DNA from: Effrenium voratum
Taxonomy: Eukaryota > Sar > Dinophyceae > Suessiales > Symbiodiniaceae
Direction of reading: 5' to 3'
Assembly: GCA_963377175.1 (NCBI GenBank)
Contig: CAUJNA010002879.1
Coordinates: 136,501-200,500 of the forward strand
DNA length: 64,000 bases
The translations under genes and the position numbers were made by a program. Positions 49,074 through 59,265 of the stretch are shown here, in pieces. Each line of letters opens with the position of its first letter. Position 1 is the stretch's first letter. Below the pieces are notes generated by a model. The model ran no database searches, was not told where the DNA came from, and saw only the letters and a list, made by a program, of their open reading frames with translations.

Positions 49074-50405
49074 ATGAAGGTTGATGTGCACTTGCCCAGC
49101 GGACATGGTTACTCCGTAGAAGTCTTTCCGGCGATGCCCATCAGCGAGCTGACGGCTGCAGCGCAGCGGCATTTCCAGCGGCGCTTGAAGCTCACTGCGA
49201 AAGGCCAGCGGCTCGATTTCAGGGCCACGCTGAGCGAGGCCGGCTTGCGAGATGGGGACGTCGTGGATGCGTGTGTCCAGCTGGGCAAGCTGTCCGCCAC
49301 CCTGAAGGCGTTCGCTTTGCATGACCACGGGAGCGAGGTTGTGGCCTGGGGAGATCCAGAATGCGGCGGGGACAGCAGCCGCGTGCAAGAGCAGCTGAGG
49401 AACGTCCAGAGCATCCAAGCTACTTGCGGTGCTTTTGCTGCGATTCTTGAATCTGGGGCTGTTGTGACCTGGGGTGGTCCCAAATTTGGCGGAGACAGCA
49501 GCCGCGTGCAAGATCAGCTGAGGAACGTCCAGCAAATTCAAGCAGCTCATGGTGGTGCTTTTGCTGCCATTCTTGAATCTGGGAAGGTTGTCACCTGGGG
49601 TCGTTCGAGCCGGGGCGGAGACAGTAGGCAGGTGCAAGAGCAGCTGAGGAATGTCCAGCTCATCCAAGCGACTGACTTTGCTTTTGCTGCCATTCTTGAA
49701 TCTGGGGCTGTTGTGACCTGGGGTCGTGCAGTCTGTGGCGGAGACAGCAGCCGGGTGCAAGAGCAGCTGAGGAATGTCCAGCACATCCAAGCAAATGGTG
49801 GTGCTTTTGCTGCCATTCTTGAATCTGGAGCTGTTGTCACATGGGGTGATGCAGAATTTGGCGGAGACAGCAGCCAGGTTCAAGAGCGGCTGAAGAACGT
49901 CCAGCACATCCAAGCAAGTCGCAGTGCTTTTGCTGCGCTTCTTCAATGTGGGTCTGTTGTGACCTGGGGTCGTTCAGAATATTGCGCCGACGGCAGCCAG
50001 GGGCAAGAGCAACTGAAGAACGTCCGGCACATCCAAGCAACTGACCGTGCCTTTGCTGCCATTCTTGAATCTGGGGCTGTGGTGACCTGGGGTGATTCCG
50101 AACTCGGCGGAGACTGCAGCAAGGTGCAAGAGCAGCTGAGGCATGTCCGGCACATCCAAGCAACTGGCGGTGCTTTTGCTGCCATTCTTGAATCTGGGGC
50201 TGTGGTCACATGGGGTTCGTCAGACTGGGGCGGAGACAGTAGCCAGGTGCAAGAGCTGCTGAGGAATGTCCAGGGTGTTCAGGCCTCGGGAGCTGCCTTT
50301 GCGGCCATTCTTGAATCCGGGGCTGTTGTGACCTGGGGTCATGCCGAGTGTGGCGGAGACAGCAGCCAGGTGGAAGAGCAACTGCGCTGGACTCTGGGTC
50401 TGTAA
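49074..50405 (+). CDS. Ubiquitin-like / RCC1-like repeat protein 2
   Basis: An intact intronless 443-codon gene paralogous to the 566-residue gene 28 kb upstream. The ubiquitin-like N-terminus (residues 1-74; MKVDVHLPSGHGYSVEV start, AKGQRLDFRATL, DGDVVDACVQLGKL) is followed by nine repeats of about 41 residues (AFAAILESGAVVTWG, GGDSSxVQEQLRNVQ); repeat 3 has one extra residue. The longer upstream reading (from 49008) was rejected because gene 1 starts at the equivalent MKVD. The repeats are more divergent than in gene 1, so this copy's array is older or less homogenised. A seven-bladed propeller would need seven repeats; nine and twelve leave the fold open. Regulation is unknown. Confidence 0.9.
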   Translation: MKVDVHLPSGHGYSVEVFPAMPISELTAAAQRHFQRRLKLTAKGQRLDFRATLSEAGLRDGDVVDACVQLGKLSATLKAFALHDHGSEVVAWGDPECGGDSSRVQEQLRNVQSIQATCGAFAAILESGAVVTWGGPKFGGDSSRVQDQLRNVQQIQAAHGGAFAAILESGKVVTWGRSSRGGDSRQVQEQLRNVQLIQATDFAFAAILESGAVVTWGRAVCGGDSSRVQEQLRNVQHIQANGGAFAAILESGAVVTWGDAEFGGDSSQVQERLKNVQHIQASRSAFAALLQCGSVVTWGRSEYCADGSQGQEQLKNVRHIQATDRAFAAILESGAVVTWGDSELGGDCSKVQEQLRHVRHIQATGGAFAAILESGAVVTWGSSDWGGDSSQVQELLRNVQGVQASGAAFAAILESGAVVTWGHAECGGDSSQVEEQLRWTLGL

Positions 50406-50698
50406 CTTCTGAACTGCGCACGTCTCGGGCGCCAGATCGCAGTTCACGACGTGGGCAACACTTTTTTTTTTTACCGTCAGGTCATTGCAGTTGAGAGGAT
50501 GATGTGTGTTGGTGGAAGGCGCGCTTGTTTAGGAGGTTGTTCTCCGGAATCTTCTCCAAATGGCTTTTACATTATAGGGCAGGCGCATGTTGGACCAGAA
50601 CCGCGAAACATGTTTGTGTCCGGGTACCTCAGGTTTAGGACAAGGGGACAAAAGGAACGAACTCAACTTTCAAACACAGGGGCGAAGAGATTTGCCAG
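50406..50698. other. 3' flank of gene 2
   Basis: A T10 run at 50462, then DNA without a recognised repeat or motif up to the next exon. Confidence 0.35.
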
Positions 50699-50778
50699 GT
50701 GATAGACGGGGCCTAGCTCGTTGGCCATGGGAAAGACTTATTTGCTCTTTGGATCTGGGCCAGGAGGGTTCTCAGAAG
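50699..50778 (+). CDS. TSP1 exon (RWPW)
   Basis: After TTTGCCAG and ending at AGAAG|GTAAAC, the frame reads RRGLARWPWERLICSLDLGQ followed by EGSQK. W-x-W-x4-C-S-x-x-x-G-x-x-G-x-Q fits the TSP1 first half. Both splice signals are canonical. It starts less than 300 bases after the stop of Ubl-RCC1-like gene 2. Confidence 0.6.
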
Positions 50779-50958
50779 GTAAACCCTCCGCTCATATTGG
50801 GTTCGGTCACGGACCACTCATATGGCCTGGGAAATGGGTGGGTAGGTTAGTTCGACCAACTGCGAGAAAACAAATGTTTCCCCATGTTTGGCCAGTAATT
50901 TTAACAGGGAACCACCTCAAAAGTGATAGGTGGACATGAATCCCCACCGAAATGATGT

Positions 50959-51064
50959 CCACCAGTAGTGCCCTTTTACCCTTTTTTTGGGGGAGGGTTC
51001 CCCTACTAAAATAGACTACACAAAAAGGGTACCCTTATTTTAACCTCTCCACTGGAGGACCTCG
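50959..51064. mobile_element. Family A element, copy A12 (5' truncated)
   Basis: It begins at CCACCAGTAGTGCCC, having lost CTAGGTC at a junction with another repeat (GGACATGAATCCCCACC..GATGTCCACC), and ends ACTGGAGGACCTCG. Confidence 0.7.
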
Positions 51065-51231
51065 ATTTCTTCGGATTTCAGGTCCCAAAAAAGGATGCAA
51101 ATCCCTTGGTAAATGATGTTTACCAAAGGGCCCCTTATTAAAATTCATACCCCACCTTTTTGGGGTTGCAAAGGAACGCCCAAGGGAGTTTAGGGAGACC
51201 TGGCTCCAAATTGTCCATCGCCGTTTGGGAG

Positions 51232-51335
51232 TTCCCCAGAATTAGCTCCCTTTCTTGTTTTTTTTTTGGGGGGGGTCCCTTTGTTTTCCACTAACCAGGC
51301 AAAAAAGATCCTTATTTTTGCTGGAGTCATAATTC
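51232..51335. repeat. Family S element
   Basis: TTCCCCAGAATTAGCTCCC, GTCCCTTTGTTTTCCACTAACCAGGC and GGAGTCATAATTCCAGCC match the 26.45 and 46.04 kb copies. Confidence 0.6.
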
Positions 51336-51546
51336 CAGCCTAGCATGTAGGACATGGGGGCATTGGACTTCCTTTTTTTCTGGTGGCAGAAAATGGATGG
51401 GGTGAACTTGGCTAGGACAAGTAAGTGGAAATCGTCTCTAAAATTTGTGTCTCTAAATGGGGTTGTCTCTGAATGGGACCCCAAAAATTGTGGATTCCCT
51501 TTGTTCCTTTCACCAAAAAAACACCAAAAGGGTGTCCTTTCGGCAG

Positions 51547-51660
51547 TTCCCCGTCTCCAAGGAGCAATTGGGACTCTTGCGATAAGACCTGCGGCGCGGG
51601 CGAGCAGCAGAGGCACCGCCAGGCGATTCTGCAACTTGGAGCTCGCCGAGTGTCTCTGCG
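51547..51660 (+). CDS. TSP1 exon (CDKTCGAG)
   Basis: After TTTCGGCAG the frame reads RSNWDSCDKTCGAGEQQRHR followed by QAILQLGAR. W-x-x-C-x-x-T-C-G-x-G-x-Q-x-R-x-R is the textbook TSP1 core with all layer residues. A GT-rich minisatellite of about 4 kb follows immediately and would be intronic. Confidence 0.75.
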
Positions 51661-52925
51661 TTTGTTTGTTTGTAATGTGTTTGCGTGTTTTGTGTGTTTT
51701 TCTTATTATGTTTGGTTGTGTTTGCGTGTTTTGTGTTTTTCTTATTATGTTTGGTTGTGTTTGCGTGTTTTGTGTTTTTTGTTAGTATGGTTGGTCGTGT
51801 TTGCGTGTTTCGTGTGTTTTTCTTATTATGTTTGGTTGTGTTTGCGTGTTTTGTGTGTTTTTCTTATTATGTTTGGTTGTGTTTGCGTGTTTTGTGTGTT
51901 TTTCTTATTATGTTTGGTTGTGTTTGCGTGTTTTGTGTGTTTTTCTTATTGTGTTTGGTTGTGTTTGCGTGTTTTGTGTGTTTTTCTTATTATGTTTGGT
52001 TGTGTTTGCATGTGTTGTGTGTTTTTCTTATTGTGTTTGGTTGTGCTTGCGTGTTTTGTGTGTTTTTCTTATTATGTTTGGTTGTGTTTGGGTGTTTTGT
52101 GTGTTTTTCTTGTTATGTTTGGTTGTGTTTGCGGGTTTTCTGTGTTTGTCTTATTATGTTTGGTTGTGTTTGCGTGTTTTGTGTTTTGCTTGTTGTGTTT
52201 GGTTGTGTTTGCGTGTTTTGTGTGTTTTTCTTATACTGTTTGGTTGTGTTTGCATGTTTTCTGTGTTTGTATTATTGTGTTTGGTTGTGCTTGCGTGTTT
52301 TGTGTGTTTTTCTTATTATGTTTGGTTGTGTTTGCGTGTTTTGTGTGTTTTTCTTATTGTGTTTGGTTGTGTTTGGGTGTTTTGTGTGTTTTTCTTATTA
52401 TGTTTGGTTGTGTTTGCGTGTTTTGTGTGTTTTTCTTATTATGTTTGGTCGTGTTTGCGTGTTTTGTGTGTTTTCTTATTATGTTTGGCTGTGTTTGCGT
52501 GTTTTGTGTGTTTTTCTTGTTTTGTTTGGTTGTGTTTGCGTGTTTTGTGTTTTTCTTATTATGTTTGGTTGTGTTTGCGTGTTTTGTGTGTTTTTCTGAT
52601 TATGTTTGGTTGTGTTTGCGTGTTTTGTGTGTTTTTCGTATTCTGTTTGGTTGTGTTTGCGTGTTTCGTGTGTTTTTTGTTAGTATGTTTGGTCGCGTTT
52701 GCGTGTTTTGTGTTTGTATTTAATTCTTGTGTGGTTGTGTTTGCGTGTTTTGTGTGTTTTTCTGATTATGTTTGGTTGTGTTTGCGTGTTTTGTGTTTTT
52801 CTTGTTATGTTTGGTTGTGTGCGCGTGTTTTTTGTGTTTTTCTTAATATGTTTGGTTGTGTTTGCGCGTGTTGTGTGTTGTTCATATTATGTTTGGTTGT
52901 GTTTGCGTGTTTTGTGTGAAATTTC
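51661..52925. repeat. GT-rich minisatellite, left block
   Basis: About 31 copies of a roughly 40-base unit, TTTGCGTGTTTTGTGTGTTT-TTCTTATTATGTTTGGTTGTG, with mutations and 1-3-base indels. Because the unit is stop-free in all plus frames, 300-400 codon cysteine-rich ORFs appear; these are rejected as genes. Confidence 0.95.
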
Positions 52926-53185
52926 TTATTGTGTTACCTACTATATTGGTAACTGGTCGGTAGTTCCCAGAACCACAGAAAAGGCTACATAATAGAGGGC
53001 AGAACCGTGAAACAGAGTGCCGGAACCGTGAGATAGGGGGGTGGAACCGTGAATTGGGAGGCCGGAACCGTGAAAACCGTGAGATTGGAATCTGGTTCCT
53101 ACTTTTTTGGGAACCGAGCTTGGTTCCAGAAAAAATGGTAACCAGGGGCCAGTTACCTGCTATACAGGTAACCAGGAAGCGCTGG
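52926..53185. mobile_element. Insertion inside the minisatellite (family V)
   Basis: Non-repetitive DNA with GGTAACTGG..CCAGTTACC and TACTATATTGG..CTATACAGG inverted pieces near the two ends, and several GGAACCGTGA words inside. Related fragments lie at 13.43 and 18.43 kb. It splits an otherwise continuous array. Confidence 0.65.
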
Positions 53186-54400
53186 GATTGGTTGTGTTTG
53201 CGTGTTTTGTGTGTGTTTTCTTATTACGTTTGGTTGTGCTTGCGTGTTTTGTGTGTGTTTTTTCTTATTATGTTTGCGTGTTTTGTGTGTTTTTCTTGTT
53301 ATGTTTGGTTGTGTTTGCGGGTTTTCTGTGTTTGTCTTATTATGTTTGGTTGTGTTTGCGTGTTTTGTGTGTTTTTCTTATTATGTTTGGTTGTGTTTGC
53401 GTGGTTTGTGTGTTTTTTCTTGTTATGTTTGGTTGTGTTTGCGTGTTTTGCGTGTTTTTCTTATTATGTTTGGTTGTGTTTGCGTGTTTTGTGTGTTTTT
53501 CTTATTCTGTTTGGTTGAGTTGTGTTTGCGTGTATTGTGTGTTTTTCTTATTATGTTTGGTTGTGTTTGCGTGTTTTGTGTGTTTTTCTTGTTATGTTTG
53601 GTTGTGTTTGCGTGCTTTGTGTTTTTCTTATTATGTTTGGTTGTGTTTGCGTGTTTTGTGTTTTTCTTATTATCTTTGGTTGTGTTTGCGTGTTTTGTGT
53701 GTTTTTCTGACTGTGATTGGTAGTGTTTGCGTGTTTTGTGTGTTTTTCTTATTATGTTTGGTTGTGTTTGCGTATTTTGTGTGTTTTTCTTATTCTGTTT
53801 GGTTGTGTTTGCGTGTTTTGTGTGTTTTTCGTATTCTGTTTGGTTGTGTTTGCGTGTTTCGTGTGTTTTCCTTATTATGTTTGGTTGTGTTTGCGTGTTT
53901 TGTGTTTTTTTTTTTTTTTAAATTATTGTGTGGTTGTGTTTGCGTGTTTTGTGTTTTTCTTATTGTGTTTGCTTGTGTTTTGTTATGTTTGGTTGTGTTT
54001 GCGTGTTTTGTGTGTTGTTCTTATTATGTTTGGTTGTGTTTGCGCGTGTTGTGTGTTGTTCATATTATGTTTGGTTGTGTTTGCGTGTGTTGTGTGTTTT
54101 TTTCTTATTGTGTTTGGTTGTGTTTGCGTGTTTTGTTTTTCTTATTACGTTTGGTTGTGCTTGCGTGTTGTGTGTGTTTTTCTTATTATGTTTGGTTGTG
54201 TTTGCGTGTTTTGTGTGTTTTTCTTATTATGTTTGGTGGTGGTTGCGCATTTTGTGTTTTTCTTATTATGTTTGGTTGTGTTTGCGTGTTTTGTGTGTTT
54301 TTCTTGTTATGTTTGGTTGTGTTTGCGGGTTTTCTGTGTTTGTCTTATTATGTTTGGTTGTGTTTGCGTGGTTTGTGTTTTTCTTATTATGTTTGGTTTT
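53186..54400. repeat. GT-rich minisatellite, right block
   Basis: The same unit as the left block resumes directly after the insertion for about 30 further copies, with local higher-order patterns (variants GCGGGTTTTCTGTGTTTGTC and TTGTGTGTTGTTC recur). Confidence 0.95.
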
Positions 54401-55039
54401 GTGTGTTTTCGTGTTTTGTTTGTTTGTTTGTTTGATTGTTTATGTATGTGTTTTCTTGCTTGCTTGCTTGTTTGTTTCTTTGTTTGTTTATGTGTTTGCT
54501 TGCTAGCTGTTTGTTTGTTTCTTTATTTGTTTGTTTGTTTGTTTGCTTGCTTGCTTGCTTGTTTGTTTGTGTGTTTGTTTGCGTGGTTTGCATGTTTTGT
54601 TTGTGTGTGTGTTTTGTGTGTTTTGGCTGTTTTAAAGTTGTTTTTCTTTGATTGGTTCTTTGTTTGTGAGTGTGTTTGTTTGCGTGTTTTGTATGTTTTC
54701 TGTGTTTTGGATGTTTTAAAGTTGTATTTATTGGTTTGTTTGGTTCTTTGTTTGTTTGTGTGTTTGTTTGCATGTTTTGTGTTTTGTGTGTGTTGTGTGC
54801 GTTTTGGTTGTTTTACAGTTGTTTTTCTTTGTGTCTGTTTGATTCTTTGTTTGTTTGTTTCTTGGTTTGTTTGTGTGTTTGTTTGCGTGTTTTGTGTATT
54901 TTGTGTTTTGTGTTTGTTTTGGTTGTTTTACAGTTGTTTTTCTTTGTTTGTTTGTTTGATTGTGTGTTTGTTTGATTGATTGTTTGTTTGCTTGTTTGCT
55001 TGTTTGAATGCTTGCTTGTTTGTGCGTGTGTTTGTTTGT

Positions 55040-55127
<88 letters not shown>

Positions 55128-55800
55128 TTATTTGTTTGTGTGTTTGTTTGATTGTTTGTTTGTTTGCATGCTTGCTTGTTTGCATGCTTGCTTGCTTGTT
55201 TGCTTGTTTGCATGTTTGCTTGTTTGTGTGTGTGTGTGTGTTTGTTTGTTTGTTTGATTGTTTGTTTGTTTGTTTATTTGTTTATTTGCTTGCTTGTTTG
55301 TCTCTGTGTGTGTGTGCGTTTGGCTGTTTGTTTGTTTATTTGTTTGTTTATTGTAGTGCGACCTGTTCTTGTAATGTAATTTATTTTATTTGTGTGTTTG
55401 TGTGTGCGTTTGGTTGTTCGTGTTTTGTTTGTTTGCTTTTATATATATGTGTGTTTGTGTGTTTGTTTGTTTCTTTGTGTCTTTTATGGTTTGGTTATGT
55501 GTGTTTATTTGTGTTTGCGTCGTTGTTGTTGTTTTTGTTGTTGCTGTTTTCTGTTTGTGTGTGTGTCTTGTTTTCTGGTTGTTTCGTTTGTGTATTGTAC
55601 TGTGTCCTGTTTTAGTGTTCCTTTGTTTGTTTCTGTGTTTGTTTCTTGTATATATTGTGTTATGATTGGTGTTTATTTCCGTTTGCTTGGTTTCGATTGG
55701 TTGGTTGTGTCTGTTTGTGTGTGTGTGTGTGTGTTTCCGTTTGTTTGTTTGCTTGTTTGTCGGTTTGTTCGTTTGTTCGTTTGTTTGTCTTTGTGTTTCT
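54401..55800. repeat. TTTG / CTTG tetranucleotide-rich block
   Basis: (TTTG)n, (CTTG)n (perfect at 55039-55125) and mixed GTGTGT runs. Three diverged copies of TTTTGGTTGTTTTACAGTTG..TTTTCTTTG around 54.62-54.95 kb form a higher-order repeat. All plus frames are open. Confidence 0.9.
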
Positions 55801-56884
55801 TCCGCAGTGTTGTTTTTTTGGCTTCGTTTGTTGCGGGGCTTGCTGGCAATTGTTCCATTGCTTCATTGTTATATTGTGTTGTTCTTCGTTGTTTATTGTT
55901 TTCGTTGTTGGGTGTGTGCATTTTAAGGCTGTTTTATTGGCTGAATCCAAGGCCGCACCCACGTGTCCAGTCATGGAGGTCCCCGAGAGATTCCTTGATC
56001 GTCGATAGTTGATTGCGGTAAGTAAGTGCAGACATGGGGGCTGATCAAAAGGTCCTTTGCATGGGAAGACCATCAGGGAAACCACCCGACTAAATGGAAA
56101 AGTTACCCCGGGTCATTTGGAAGACAGGAATATTGATCAAACCCCCACATGTTGGAAATCAAGTAAAGCTTTGAGGATTCTCGTTTTGCAACGAGCAGGC
56201 CTATAGATTGTAGGTGTGCAAGCGGTGCATCGGTGAGACATAGACAGCAAGCTACGATGTGTTGCTAGCCTGTACACGATACATCAGTATGGTGGCGACA
56301 GAGGTAGCAATTTCTAGCACAGCAGCTCAGCAGTGGATCCTCGCCTGCTCAAGCGTACCCGCACTGTATCCAAATGAGAAGCGCTCGCGCTCGAGCTCTG
56401 AATCCATGCCAAATGATAAGCACACTCGCTTAAGCGCATCTAGATGAAGCTTTGAAAGCCCGAGTGAAGTGATTGCGCTGCCAAGTAGCTAAGTGGAGGG
56501 CGCGTCGAAAAAAGAGAAGCAGTTGACCTGATGGGCGCCATAGCCCAGCTGTGCAAGCACCTGGCATTGCTCTGAACTTTGACAGCTCTCAAAGCGTTTG
56601 CGAGCACGGAACGTTTGCAGAGTGTTGAACCTGAGGGTACCCTTTCTGGGCGAAACCACGAAAATTTTCGGCGGGTTCCCCTATTCTTCCACTTGGTTAA
56701 GAATATTTGTTTTTTCCCCTGTTGGTTTTAAAGGGAATCTATCACTACTGGAAATATGCTCATTTTTTTCCCAGGGGACTTCAGCAAATGGAAGTGAACC
56801 TGAGGGTACCCTTTCTGGGCTATTCCGAAACCAAGGCGAAACCACAAAAAATTCGGGGGGTTCCCCAAGTTCAAGACCAATCAA
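55801..56884. other. Transition and intron-like stretch
   Basis: From 55.93 kb the sequence becomes balanced. An open piece (KAAPTCPVMEVPERFLDR, 55945-56007) is unassigned. A duplicated repeat (AACCTGAGGGTACCCTTTCTGGGC at 56627 and 56795, with TTTAAAGGGAATCTATCACTAC) resembles 1.7, 5.45 and 6.6 kb, another dispersed family. Confidence 0.35.
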
Positions 56885-56990
56885 CCTGGAGTCTCCCTAA
56901 GGACCCTTAAAAAAATGGTTGGTCATTGCCCAAAATCAAGGTTGGTCATGACCAACCATTTTTAGTTCGGGTCCTTAGGGAGACTCCAGG
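56885..56990. mobile_element. Family D TIR element, copy D3
   Basis: CCTGGAGTCTCCCTAAGG and CCTTAGGGAGACTCCAGG ends, flanked by AA/AA. The terminal CCAG is directly followed by a TSP1 exon, so the element supplies the splice acceptor. Confidence 0.85.
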
Positions 56991-57108
56991 AAGTTTGAGG
57001 CGCAGCTCGACGGACTCGAGTTCTTTTTCACCGCGCGCCAGGTGCAAGTCTATCCCATGAATGGCGGCATGCCATGCCCTGTGTCTCTGCGTGAACTGCG
57101 ACCGCCCG
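56990..57108 (+). CDS. TSP1 exon (PMNGGMPC)
   Basis: Starting with the G after the CCAG of D3, the frame reads FFFTARQVQVYPMNGGMPCP then VSLRELR. R-Q-V-x-V-x-P-x-N-G-G-x-P-C-x-x-x-L-x-E is a perfect TSP1 second half. The first dozen residues (KFEAQLDGLE) are unusual and may belong to an insertion. A donor GT lies in CCCGGTCGCC or just after. Confidence 0.7.
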
Positions 57109-57141
57109 GTCGCCCGGTTTTGCTTCGTGAGTTATCCACTG

Positions 57142-57253
57142 CTTGGTGTTGAGGAAAACATTTTACATCTTTGCTTATTGTGGTTTAGTGGTTGAAATCC
57201 CCACTTAACTGCTAACATTTGTTGTTGTTGCTCCCCTTCCAATGTCAACCAAG
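57142..57253. mobile_element. Family K TIR element, copy K4
   Basis: CTTGGTGTTGAGGAAAACATT to CCAATGTCAACCAAG. Family interior TTGCTTATTGTGGTTTAGTGG is conserved. Flanks are not clearly duplicated. Confidence 0.75.
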
Positions 57254-57490
57254 CACCCTTTGGTAGAGAGATTAGGCAGCCCTCAATCTGTTTCTCAAGG
57301 ACACCAAACACCAGGTTCCAGAGAAGGAGCTTTAACCGTGGCTCGTTGAGCAAATCTGTTGACAAGCTCTCGAGGTGGCGACATGCAATAAGTTCTATGG
57401 CTCGCCTCCCTTGGTACTTTGGATGTGGAAGAATTTGCGCAAGGGTGGGGTTAGGAGGAAGCAACAGGCTCATAGTGGTTATGATGATGA

Positions 57491-57586
57491 CATGGTTGGT
57501 GTTGGGAAACATGTTGCATTGTTGCTTGTTGTGGTTTAGTGGGAAATCCCCACTTCACGGCTAAAGTGTTTTTTTGCTACCCAACC

Positions 57587-57589
<3 letters not shown>
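57491..57589. mobile_element. Family K TIR element, copy K5
   Basis: CATGGTTGGTGTTGGGAAAC to CTACCCAACCATG, a shortened member. ATGA/ATGA flanks both sides, and on the right the duplication runs straight into a long ATG microsatellite. Confidence 0.8.
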
Positions 57590-57650
<61 letters not shown>

Positions 57651-57734
57651 CGATGATGATGATGATGATGATGATGATGGTGATGGTGATGGTGATGGTG
57701 ATGGTGATGGTGATGGTGATGGTCATGGTGATGC

Positions 57735-57772
<38 letters not shown>

Positions 57773-57776
57773 CTGC

Positions 57777-57808
<32 letters not shown>
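57590..57808. repeat. (GAT)n / (GGTGAT)n / (GCT)n microsatellite
   Basis: About 27 GAT units, then GGTGAT hexamers, GAT again, then GCT. It begins exactly at the duplicated ATGA of element K5. It is open in every frame and so gives spurious ORFs. Confidence 0.95.
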
Positions 57809-57894
57809 TTGATGCGGGTCATGTTTATTTCAGTGACAGACAGTGATACCGGTTGTAGTGATGAGCAAAGAGTGTAAGCGCTGGATGCACGATG

Positions 57895-58010
57895 AATACA
57901 GGCTGCCGATTCTGGCATGGCTCTCAGGTGTGCGATGAACTCCTGCAGTGCCATCGACTGCCAGGTGCGACGGAGAGTCGCAGAGTCTTCCTTGATGGAA
58001 GCCATGGTGA
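57895..58010 (+). CDS. Possible TSP1 exon
   Basis: The frame reads FWHGSQVCDELLQCHRLPGA followed by TESRRVFLDG. W-x5-C-x5-C and R-R-V-F recall a TSP1 core with altered spacing. Low to moderate support. Confidence 0.35.
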
Positions 58011-58022
58011 AAACGCTTGGGC

Positions 58023-58125
58023 TTACCCCTTACTCCAAGTACCCACTTTTTCTAGGGTATTTTTTGGAAAAACCTGGGTTTCCATGGTAAATACCTCCTT
58101 TTTTAGTAGAGGGTCGAGTTTCATC
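58023..58125. mobile_element. Family M element
   Basis: TTACCCCTTACTCCAAGTACCC left end, then TTTCCATGGTAAATACCTCC and TAGTAGAGGGTCGA. The right TIR is missing. Confidence 0.65.
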
Positions 58126-58129
58126 TAAA

Positions 58130-58819
58130 AGTGTTGGGTTTGTGGGCGGTGAAGTGTCCAGGTTACTTGAGTTTGGTGCCGGTTATGAAGCCCCAGAGAA
58201 CCCTTTGAAAACCCTTGTAAGTCGGGCTATCAAGTACGCTCCCAAACCTTCCTGAACAATTTGGTCGGGGTCATGGACCCCTTCCTGCGAAATCTAAGCC
58301 AGTGTAAGTATTGTACTGAGGGAACCCCGGTTTTGCTCTCGTTTCCTGAGGTGTTGATTCGTGCCAGTGCGTCGAACATTCGAACATGAGAGTGCAGACC
58401 ATGGCAGCACGTTTGTCAAAAAGAACCCCCGGACGGCCTCGACCAAATTGCCAAACCTTTTTGCGGGCCTTCACCAACCGGAGATTCCTTTCAGAACTGT
58501 TTGGTTTTGGGGTCCCGCGTTGAGTAACGCAGAGACATGGTAGTTGTTCTTCTCCCACTGCGAAAGCGAAGGTTGATGGCCGAGTATGGCCGGCATCCAG
58601 GTTCGGCATGAAAAGTCATTCAGAAAGGGTTCCCAACTGAATTCAGTAGGGTCCCCCCATCCAAGTTCGCTATTAAAAGGAACCCAACGGAAATCCCGGC
58701 ATCATCCAGGGGTCCAAATGTATGCTGGGTTCCTATAAGTTGAACGAAGCCCAAAACGTGTCCCCACGTTTTACCGGTCAAACACGGGGTCCACCCATGG
58801 GTTCTCCGTGGTTCGCCAG
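58130..58819. other. Stretch with open frames on both strands
   Basis: 58361-58543 is open on plus (TFVKKNPRTASTKLPNLF) and 58271-58609 on minus (112 codons). No domain recognised. GGTTCCC and GGGTTCC pieces at 58620-58740 suggest a small element. Confidence 0.2.
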
Positions 58820-58890
58820 GTCACCAGCTGGGGCAACTGGGGCATTTGCAGCGTGCAGTGCGGTTCAGGCGCAGTTCCCGTCGAACCTGG
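58820..58890 (+). CDS. TSP1 exon (WGNW)
   Basis: After GTTCGCCAG the frame reads VTSWGNWGICSVQCGSG. S-W-x-x-W-x-x-C-S-x-x-C-G-x-G is a complete TSP1 first half. Arginine-rich continuation (RRSSRRTWRKR) occurs in another frame, so the exon probably ends near CAGG|CGC or a frameshift is present. Confidence 0.7.
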
Positions 58891-58950
58891 CGGAAGAGGG
58901 GGTCCCTCACCACAAGCACTGGCAAGAGCTGGGTTCAACATGGTTCAAAA

Positions 58951-59064
58951 CTAGGTCCCCCCAGTAGTGCCCTTCTGTCCCCTTTTTTGGGGGAGGGTTG
59001 CCCTACTAAAATAGACTACAGAAAAAGGGTACTCTTATTCTAACCTCTCTACTGGAGGACCTAG
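58951..59064. mobile_element. Family A TIR element, copy A13
   Basis: CTAGGTCCCCCCAGTAG to CTACTGGAGGACCTAG, flanked by AAAA/AAAA. Confidence 0.85.
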
Positions 59065-59265
59065 AAAATCAATCCTGAATCATGCCAGATGGTAGTGCTT
59101 TGCCTTGTACTGGTGTTCCACTACGGATTGCGGATTGGGATTGGCGATCCCTGATGTGCAACAGCCCAGGAAACGGTCCGCACCCGTCGGCTCACGTTGA
59201 CAGTTGAGCAGCTCTAAAATCCCCCCGTTACATCCCAAGCAAGAGTTGTGTCATAACAAGGCCCA

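Noticed and set aside
51473..54979. Cysteine/phenylalanine-rich ORFs of 300-440 codons, resembling multi-pass membrane proteins
   Set aside because: The roughly 40-base minisatellite unit lacks stops in all three plus frames; the hydrophobic pattern is a by-product. Only the first residues (the TSP1 exon at 51.55-51.66 kb) are real.
57574..57846. Poly-aspartate or poly-methionine ORFs
   Set aside because: Translation of the GAT microsatellite.
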